In this document: positions 55,960 through 64,000 of the stretch, piece after piece | Numbering within the stretch: position 1 is the first letter of the stretch | Layout of the letters: every line of letters begins with the position of its first letter | From: Lineus longissimus | Taxonomy: Eukaryota > Nemertea > Pilidiophora > Heteronemertea > Lineidae | DNA: 64,000 nucleotides | Assembly: GCF_910592395.1 (NCBI RefSeq) | Contig: NC_088310.1 | Span: 10,299,501 to 10,363,500, forward strand | Direction of reading: 5' to 3' | Notes under the pieces: generated by a model | Database searches by the model: none | What the model saw: the letters and a program-made list of their open reading frames with translations, nothing else | Told to the model about the DNA's origin: nothing | Made by a program: the position numbers and the translations under genes

Positions 55960-57120
55960 CCTTAAAGCTGAACTGCATGAACAAAAACAGAAGTGTCCAT
56001 GTTAAAAAAAACCCATCGCGCTGGGAGACCCTGGACGAGAGAAATGCGCTTTCAAACGCCCGAAACACCCTTCAGAAGTCAGCCAGAAACATGATAGTCC
56101 ACGGCGAAACAGTGGCGCTGCCGTAAGTCTGTCAGCAGAACACCGGACGTGCTGGATCATGAGTGTGGGTACACATACAATTACACGTAGACCATTCCAA
56201 CCATGCTGACGGAATACCATGTACTTCCATTTTCGAATGTGTGCACTGATGAGAACACGAAAGAAAACATTATGGAAAACAAATGAAAAAAATCACTCCC
56301 CGTCAACAAATAAACCTACACCGCTATTTCCGGGGAGAACGTACAAGATAAAATGCAATACGCCGGTGTGACAGCAGATATAGTCCCCCTTGAGTCATAG
56401 TCCGGTAGCATTGTATTTGATCAATTAAGCAGCATGATCTATTGTACCGCTAACCCTAACCAAAACATTTAGCAATGCGGGCTATTGTTACACGGACTAT
56501 CAGCCCTAGGACTACTATCCCTTGCACACCGGCTTTCAGACCCTGGACGTGAAAAAAATCGATACTAGGCCTATAGTACAATACAAGCACGTGGACAACC
56601 GAAAGGGGCGAATCTGTCCAAAAAAGTCCCTAAAAGTAGAAATTTGATCTGTAAAAGCACGAGAACTAACAGAGAGAATATTCACCTAAACTCCATCATG
56701 GATTATCCGATGAAAACGAGCGTAAATACAGAGAATGTCTGCTTTCCGTCCTGAAAGCCGCCTTAAAAGATTCCATAACGCCATGTTTTTCTTCCACGTA
56801 GGCCTACTCACGACCTTCTTTGACCAACATGACGTAAGCGTGGTTTGAGGTTCATCAAATGTTATTCGCAATCCCCTATCTACATAGCATTTTTTATTCT
56901 ATTGTACAAAAATTCCATTGTTCATTTTGTTGTCTCCCAATACTGTCATCTCGCCTGTATCCCGATTTTTGCTAACGCTAGTATGCCTATTATCGCAATT
57001 GCTTAGCCCATGTACGCTAATCTTGGGTCAGAACAAGAATAGGTCTTTGTCGGAGGTTGCAAATAAAAATTTGGCTCCGCAATTTGTGTTGCCTCTATGA
57101 ACGAGACAGGGGTGGATCTC
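55960..57120. repeat. large inverted repeat D, left arm
   Basis: Matches the reverse complement of about 59230-60250 with moderate divergence and indels. It includes an exon-like piece at 56686-56800 whose minus strand reads MALWNLLRRLSGRKAD and ends near a donor-like GTGAAT. The right arm has the counterpart MALRNLVRRLSGRN with a stop further on. Confidence 0.7.
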
Positions 57121-57460
57121 TACAAGTAGAATGACCAAGAGCCTGAATAAACAGTACAATAATTAGGACATTCAGCTATTTTCGTTATCTCACACGGGGC
57201 TTCAGGGTTAGGTCGAGGGTATACCCCCACCCCAACCCCCCGGATTCACAACCCTTGTGGCACAGAGATTTGCTTGTCGGTAGGCCTTACAAGGGATCCC
57301 TGTCTCATTCCTGTCTCATCTACATCCCTGTCTCATTTCTTAAGGCGACACAAACTGCGGAGCCGGGTTGTTGTTTGCAACCTCCGGCAAGGACCTGTTC
57401 TTGTTCTCGCACAAGATTAGAATACATGGGCTAAGCAACTGCGATAATAAGCGCACAGTA
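56975..57460. repeat. nested foldback
   Basis: 56975-57105 is an imperfect reverse complement of 57340-57460 (shared GCTTAGCCCATGTA, GGTTGCAAA, CCGCAATTTGTGT). It lies at the inner edge of inverted repeat D. Confidence 0.6.
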
Positions 57461-57801
57461 GAAAAGCCGAAGCGCTACTGTAGTTAACGTGCATACGTAT
57501 CCAATGTAAACAATGTTTCTCATGCCCATGGATTCGATTCAAATGGCTTAAATTTGACTTAAAATGGCCGCCAAAAGAGATAAACGCGCGAATGAAGCAA
57601 CTCGACTATTCTGAGCTCCGAGAAGGAACCACATGAATATTCACACTGTTTTTTTAATCAAAATTCTATTTCAGGGGGGGGGGTTGGGGGTTTACCCCTC
57701 GACATATGTGTTTTGATTTTTGAGACTTTAGTAATAATATCCAAAAGACGCTTAAAATGGATATAATCCCGAATTAATGAAGCAAAAAACGGGCAGGCGT
57801 T

Positions 57802-58262
57802 TCGGGCAGAGACATGTATTTATCCACTGGAGGAAATGGCACATAGTCCGTACTGAACTGGGAAGCTGTGGTAAATACATGACTGTGATGGGTGAAAGTG
57901 GATTTATTCTTCAATCTTTGGTGGATTCTTAATCTGCAGAGCCAGGCCATAACAGGGATATACTTTTGATAAGTAATTTAAGGAAATATTGTGTCACTGG
58001 CCAGTTTAGAACTTGTATTCTATAGGCCCATATCAGTCCGCGAGAGACGATTTGATGGCAATGCTGTACACAAATCAATTTTTCTCATGCAATTGGATTT
58101 GGAATGTTTTGAATTTTTACTCTTATTTTGATAAAAGCCTCTTCATAACACATATACAATTTGGTGGGAATTAAAGCACCCTTAGTGTACTTTTTTCACC
58201 AACCTATGTTCATTAAAATGTACACAGAATGTACACACTGGCTAATAGATGTCTCTGGCCTT
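57802..58262. repeat. interspersed repeat B, copy 2
   Basis: Nearly identical to 11401-11910, lacking that copy's internal duplication. Confidence 0.75.
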
Positions 58263-58794
58263 TAGAGGAACAAAAGTTTATTTTGAGATTTCAATAAACC
58301 TTTTGAACGAATTCCACATGGGCCGTGGTGGGATCCGAAGACACCTTAAGGAGGAATGTATGTTTTTATGTGGTACCATTGGTTTTGCAGACCTTCTTGT
58401 TTTTTACTAAAGAATAATCAATATTCGCTAGCAGGCTTTTTATGTTCCGAGATATGAAGAGGGTTCTTTGTTCCTCAGGTTCTTTGTTCATCAGTCTGGT
58501 GTTCCTCAAGAGTCAAGTTTCTTCCAGTCGTTTGGCCTTCAAAAACCCTTTCCAACCAATTTTTTTTATGCATTTACCATTCGGCAACATGTTGGTGGGG
58601 GAAAAACCTGATCCCTGACCCATTGAATTGGTTGCCCAGGTAAAACTTCTTGCAATTGTCTCAAGGAAGCCACCAGTACCACCTCTTGGCAGTCTTGCCA
58701 ATATCATTCCAGTGAAAAGGAAAGGTAATGATGGTTGAGTGTTGGGGCTAGGGTACCATCAAAGGAGTACCTCTTCCTCGCTCTGGGTTAAACG

Positions 58795-59020
58795 TGTCAC
58801 AGGACTGTACCATCATGAATGTTTGGGGGTTCCACTCGAGCGCCCCGGGGTAAGCAGCTCGGAAGGACTTATTGAGAGGCCAATAGGGGGCTTGAGGGGC
58901 CTTCCCCCAATGCACTGGATAAAACATGTCAGAAGGACGGGGGTGGTGGGGGGGGGGGGGGGGGGGCTCTCCATATCGACAGTTGCGCGAGTTCAATAGA
59001 GCTTGCACTTTACATAAGAA
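58795..59020. repeat. interspersed repeat F, copy 2
   Basis: Matches 49146-49350; contains a poly-G run near 58948-58966. Confidence 0.65.
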
Positions 59021-59229
59021 TCTGCCAGAGTGCCAGATTACGAAAGTCCGGACACCTTTCGGGGGGGGGACATTTTCAATTTCTTTGCCGTCTATTATGA
59101 TGATGGAGCTGAGTTACTGCTAAAGAAATACACGGAGAAAACTGTCAATCATAACAAAATATTGGCGGAAGGAACTATAGCAGGTTCTCAACCAGGGGGT
59201 TTGGGGGTCCCCCCCCCATCCTTAAGGCG

Positions 59230-60250
59230 CTGCGCGCTTACTAGGACACTGCACTGATAATATTAGGCATAATAGCGTTAATTAGCAAAAGACGGGACAC
59301 CGGCGAGATTACAGTATTGGGAGATAAAAAAATTTAAAAAAATTTTCGTACCATAAAATAAAAAATACAATGAAGATGAGCGTATTCTTACGAAATACAT
59401 GTAACGAACGACGGTACACAGACGAGATGACAGTATTCAGGGGCAAATGTTGCAAAAAATGTCTATCTTTTAAAAAATAATGAGAAAATGGTATCAAGCG
59501 TATTCGAACTCTTGGCTTCTGATTTCTGAGCGCGACGTTCAAGCCGCAAGGCCAATCTGACTATCCACTGGATGAGAGATTGCGAATAACATTGATCAAC
59601 CTCGAACCACGCCTACGTCATGTTGATCAAAGAAGGCCGTATGTAGGCCTACGAGGAAGAAAAACATGGCGTTACGGAATCTGGTGAGGAGGCTTTCAGG
59701 ACGGAATATAGCAGGAGTTCTCTGTATTTAAACTCCTTTTCATCGGATAATCCACGATGGGGTTCAGGTTAATATACTTTCTGTGAGTTCGTGTGATTTT
59801 ACAGATCATATTTCTACTTTTAGGAAGGTTTTAGGATGTATTTGCCCCTTTCGATTGTCCACGTGCTCATATTGTACTTGGCCTAGTATCGATTTTTCAC
59901 GTCCAGGGTGTGAGAGTAGCTGGCGTATCTAGTACGTCCTCCTCGCAAATAGCGGTGTAGGTTGATTTTTTCGATGGGGAAGGGATTTTTTTCTCATCTA
60001 TTTTCCATAATTCTAACTTGTAACTATTTTCTTTCAGGTTCATTTTCATCAGTGCACACACACGAACATGGATGTACATTGTATTCCGTCAGTATGGTTG
60101 GACATGGCCTACGTGTAATTGTATGTGTATTCACACTCATGATCCAGCACTTCCGGTGTCCTTGCGGTGGTCTTTTTTAAACATGGACGCTTCTGTTTTT
60201 GTTCATGCAGTTCAGCTTTAACTAATAGTGGCAACCAGCTGAGCTTAATA
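59230..60250. repeat. large inverted repeat D, right arm
   Basis: Inverted partner of 55960-57120. The two arms bracket about 2.1 kb containing repeats B and F. Confidence 0.7.
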
Positions 60251-60429
60251 GTCTTATTGGTGTCAAGAACGGATAATTTCATACAAACAGACATGTAAAA
60301 TCTACGACGACCACAACTATAGCATCGAAGGATACAAATGTGTGTTGAGTCATCTTTTTGATATAAATATATGAGGAGGGGATTTCCAGAGACACATGCA
60401 CGACGCAGTAAATAAGACACATATAAATG

Positions 60430-60690
60430 TCTACTGATCGACATATTATCAAAAAGTATCTCCGCCTCATAGCGTTCAGTATTATCCTTGATGTACTGCA
60501 TATAGTGTGGAAAAAAATGGATATTTGCAGCGGTCAGAAGAATAGACCCAACCAGTACGACGGTCCTTGCTTTGTCCTTGGTGCACAGCCTTTTCGCAGC
60601 CACGGGAAACCGGACGGACATGGCGCGGCCTATGGACATGGCAACAAGATAAACCGGAATGCAGATTCTTAAATGGATTTTTTTCTAAAT
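60430..60690 (-). pseudogene. rhodopsin-family GPCR fragment (TM3-TM4)
   Basis: The minus-strand frame reads IPVYLVAMSIGRAMSVRFPV, AAKRLCTKDKARTVVLVGSI and LLTAANIHFFPHYMQY. This fits the end of TM3 and the second intracellular loop of peptide GPCRs ('S.eR...VrfPl.ak..ct...a') followed by a TM4-like hydrophobic segment and a loop. The usual DRY/ERF acidic residue is replaced (GRA). TM5-7 do not follow and the frame runs into repeat D sequence, so it is a fragment or an isolated exon. Confidence 0.45.
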
Positions 60691-60749
60691 GACTATAACT
60701 TGTGATGACTATATATATGTTTTTTCTTATCTATGTTGATTCTAAACTT

Positions 60750-62734
60750 CTTTAATATTAGTACTGTCAACGTGGTGTGTCCGTGTCAACTTGTAGAAGA
60801 CCGACGTTTGGGCTGGTACTAGTCACTATGACTAGTCTATGACCACACTAACATTGCACCCTTGACCAAATGAGGAGTGAACAAGTCTTCACACAGATAA
60901 GTTTATCTCTAAGAGGTGTAGCTCTTAACTAACACATACAACTGAGAAGACAAATCCCAAATTCAGTGCAGTGCTATAACTTACACTTTCTAAATGGAGT
61001 TTGATACGGTGCAGCGCTATATCTTGCACAACTGATCGAGAAGACAAAATGCCAAAGTCATGTGCAGCGCTATAACATAGAATGATTTCAGCGCTATAGC
61101 TTAACCTCGGAAGAAGGAGTTGAGTGCACATCACAGGTCGGGCTTTCCACACTTGGCTTGATCATCGCATTTGATATGTCCTTTGTTCAATTTGAGATGT
61201 TGCATTCGTGTTGCGATGCTTCTTGCTTTTGCGGCCTTGGTGTTCTGCCAGAACTAACTTGGGTTATCTTTCAAGTTGGCGCTTCTACAAGTAAGGTTCA
61301 GTTGGCCCTGCACAGTTTGGTTCTCAGTTTTGGTCCCTCTAGGTTCATGCACCGTTGTGCATCTTTTATCTATTTTCCTGATTTCCACGCTTTTTTGCGG
61401 GCCTTTCCGGCGGATCAGTCGGCGCATGCTCGTATTCATCCAGGGGTGGGATGTCCTGACTGGAGTGATCTTCTCTGAAAAGTTGGAAGTTATGTGAAAG
61501 CTGGCGGGCTAAATATACATTCCCCAGCAAAGCCAAAGTCGATCACCCGGGAATGTCCGTGATGAGCAGTTGTGCATTGGGATCATTTATATACTGGATA
61601 TACCCATACACCTATAGTATGGATTTGAATATATACTTGCCAACCCCAATGCACAAATCGAAAGCGAGGCATTTTCTGCTGACACCGCAGGCTGCGCGCA
61701 CTTCTAACAAAGTGTCCAGAGATCCGTATACAATATATTCGGACGAAAAAGTCTGAACACAATTCAATCAAAGGCCTCCGCACTGTTTCGGTAAGGCTTT
61801 TATTTAAAACATGGTAATGTAAAGATAGATTTACCAGAGTCTTTCAAATACATTTACAAGACTCTGGATTGAGAAACATAAGAATCTATGTTGAGACCAA
61901 CCTGGCGATCAACCGAAGAAATTAGAGTGATGTGTTGGCGTAGATTATTTCCATAGTTTGGTAAATTGATCTTTGCATTACCATGTTTTAATGAAAACCT
62001 TACCGATACAGTTTCGGATGCCAGTGCCAAGCGCTCGGCTCATGTCCACACTTCTTCGTCCGAATATACAATTGACTATTAAAAACTCCGGTTCTGACCA
62101 AGAGCCGAGGCATCAGGTGCACTGCCGGCTGCAGTCATTGCAGACGACAATCTATGGGGATTACACAGTCACTCAGTTAATTAAAGAAGTCAATTTATTG
62201 ACGTTACTTCAGACCATGTTATTGCCATAATCAATAGAAGGAGTATCTTTTCCCGTGCCAAACAAGAATCAATGTGGAAACCAGGAGATCGGGCATTTTA
62301 TTTGACATAGCACTCACGTGGTTGAGGGGTATATTATGTTATCAAAATAACTCTTGGCATAGGGTTTTCCTTCCAGAAATAACGTAACCATGAAAACTGG
62401 GTGGCTCAACAATATGGTGGTAAATAACAACGTCAACGGGTTTATATTAGCGCGGTGTATGTTTGGATGTCGAATGGCTCATGTATGGACACAAGGTTCT
62501 TGTAGCTTGCTCTTACCAGCAGGGCAAACTTCGAACAACGCTAGTTCTTTCCTGCCTGTCGTGAATATGTCTCCAAATAAAACTGGAGGTGGACCTTGAA
62601 AGAGGCCTCCCCAGGCTGATAATGCCAATCGGTGATGAGTCGACACCTTGAGACGACACGTATACAGAGGATTCTCCAGACAGAGTCACAGCCAACAAGA
62701 CGAACTTTTTATGATGAGCGCTATATATCTAGCC
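60750..62734. other. non-coding intergenic sequence
   Basis: No supported gene. A short motif CAGCGCTATA(A/T/G)C recurs about four times between 60965 and 61105. Confidence 0.35.
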
Positions 62735-64000
62735 TGCAGCTGGTTGTGAATTTGTCACCGATTCTGGCCACTGCACTGTGATTTATCGAAACTTGGGAAC
62801 ACTTTCAAATACATCAGCCAATTCATGGACAAGATGTCATTAAAAAATTCGAAGTCGTATTATCCGTCTTTTACACGGATCTATCGCTAGATAAGATAGC
62901 TGAAATTCAGTCTCAAAGCCTAATCGTACAGTCGAACACCTGAAAGGTGCACTGCCCCTGTACTACAGATTAATTGATGTACATGTACAATCACAGAAAA
63001 TGTTGGGGTTGGATAGGTGCAGTAAAATACTTTGAAACACATATTTCGCACTGCGCAGTCAATACGTTTATTTGAAAGTGATTCTTACACTGATAAACAA
63101 CGAAGAAATCGACATTTTATTAAACTTAATTTCCCATATTGAGCTGATTTAGTTCGTTGGCGACGGTGATGACATTTTCATTGGTATTGGCTTGGTTGAC
63201 GTAATCTGCCACCAGGAAGTTCACCGTCTGGCCTTGCTTCTTCCGTTCGTTGTAACAGGACATGGCACTGGGTCTGATGTACCGGTTACACTGAAGTAAA
63301 TAAACAGAAACATTCAAGTAAGGTATATATAGCACTAACGCTCGGAGCACACGTACGTAAATGTAGGCGAGATCATGTCCCATAGATATCTATAATCCTA
63401 TCTATGTACAGCAAGTCTGTGTTTATAATTGAATACTTCAAATAAAATAGTGTTCTCGTACAAACTGTTGTTCCTAAATCAGATACGTTGACGTAGTTAC
63501 CAAAAGGATCTTAACTGAAATGATAGTTTAGTAGAAATTTTGCTCTGGTTAGTAGGTTCGGCCACCTATGAATCAATAGATTAACTAATATGTACTACTC
63601 TTGAAAATTCTCATGATTTAAGTCATAACATCCGGTTAACGTGCTTGGCGAGAAGTTTAGTTTTATGTGAAGTAAGCAAACTAAATTGTCACGATAAGAG
63701 GATCTGCTCCCAATGATTTGATGGGATAGAGTATTATGATAAGTGGATGTTGGAGCAATAAAAAGACAGATCACGTTCACAATGTGTATCGTTTTCAGGA
63801 ATTAAGTATAGTCCGCTTTATTTTCTTAAAACTAGCGAAGTAAGGCTTGTAGAGCTTTATCTGGTACCCAGTGCCTCAAATAATTTTGTAACCTACCAAC
63901 TTCTGCATGTCATTAACACACAGGCCTAAAGAGGCAAATGCTGAGACAATGATCATATCCTTGCTTATGCTTGCACACTTTCTTCTTGTATCTTCTGGCA
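62735..64000 (-). repeat. inverted segmental duplication, right arm (continues off window)
   Basis: Reverse-complement match to 40877-43640, including 3' flank, last intron ends and two exons. Confidence 0.8.
63126..64000 (-). CDS. paralogous PLC-like gene, 3' end (two exons)
   Basis: The last exon 63126-63290 encodes CNRYIRPSAMSCYNERKKQG, QTVNFLVADYVNQANTNENV and NELNQLNMGN then TAA, after acceptor TTTACTTCAG. The previous exon starts at 63897 (donor GTAGGT) and runs off the window; it encodes PEDTRRKCASISKDMIIVSA and LGLCVNDMQKL. Compared with the gene at 31852-43282, substitutions are mostly conservative and the frame is open, so both copies are probably functional. Orientation is tail to tail with that gene. 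Confidence 0.85.

Noticed and set aside
58513-58707. Possible short protein MILARLPRGGTGG... on the minus strand
   Set aside because: No splice or family support; lies between repeats B and F.

Overview
This is a eukaryotic nuclear window. Genes are split by GT-AG introns, AATAAA signals are present, and most of the sequence is AT-rich intergenic and intronic DNA full of transposon remnants: several non-LTR retrotransposon fragments, a tRNA-derived SINE, MITE-like foldbacks, and many poly-G/poly-C runs. The proteins (a PAN-like plus PLC-X protein, choline/ethanolamine kinase, a peptide-GPCR remnant, a Mutator-like transposase with a SWIM finger) point to an invertebrate metazoan, probably marine. 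I cannot name the species.

Layout. 0-8 kb: one unrecognised exon, three exons of a choline/ethanolamine-kinase-like gene (minus strand), and two copies of an interspersed repeat. 8.3-12.7 kb: a 4.4-kb TTAA-flanked DNA transposon holding a truncated non-LTR element. 13.4-14.5 kb: a second non-LTR relic cut by a Tigger/pogo-like terminus. 15.6-30.5 kb: the centrepiece, an apparently complete 14,858-bp Mutator-like (MULE) transposon with a perfect 9-bp target-site duplication (GTTTCAACA) and inverted termini beginning GGGTGTCTATAAACCGAAG. It carries one minus-strand gene of eight exons. Every splice junction keeps frame, and the gene would encode about 1,650 residues: Ser/Thr protein kinase, then a Cys/His protease-like domain, then small acidic duplicated exons, then a DDE MULE transposase with a SWIM zinc finger. 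A 1-nt frameshift in the last exon is the only lesion I see.

31.8-43.3 kb: a plus-strand gene for a probably secreted PAN-like/PI-PLC X-domain phosphodiesterase. Its PAN-like exon is tandemly duplicated; the second copy has a 1-nt deletion and a non-LTR element inserted just upstream. The 3' end of a paralogue lies in opposite orientation at 62.7-64 kb, so the two genes are tail to tail in a large inverted duplication. 47-49.3 kb: a non-LTR 3' relic, a SINE and a degenerate 113-bp minisatellite. 51.9-53.6 kb: a compact two-exon gene for a 63-residue secreted cationic peptide precursor. 54.4-60.3 kb: a 1.3-kb MITE-like element and a large inverted repeat containing a duplicated exon; a GPCR-like fragment follows.

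The MULE gene is one locus on one strand and appears to be an autonomous transposon rather than a host gene. The PLC genes and the peptide gene look like host genes. The rest of the window is mainly transposon debris. No alignment or database search was run; domain calls rest on motifs read in the translations.
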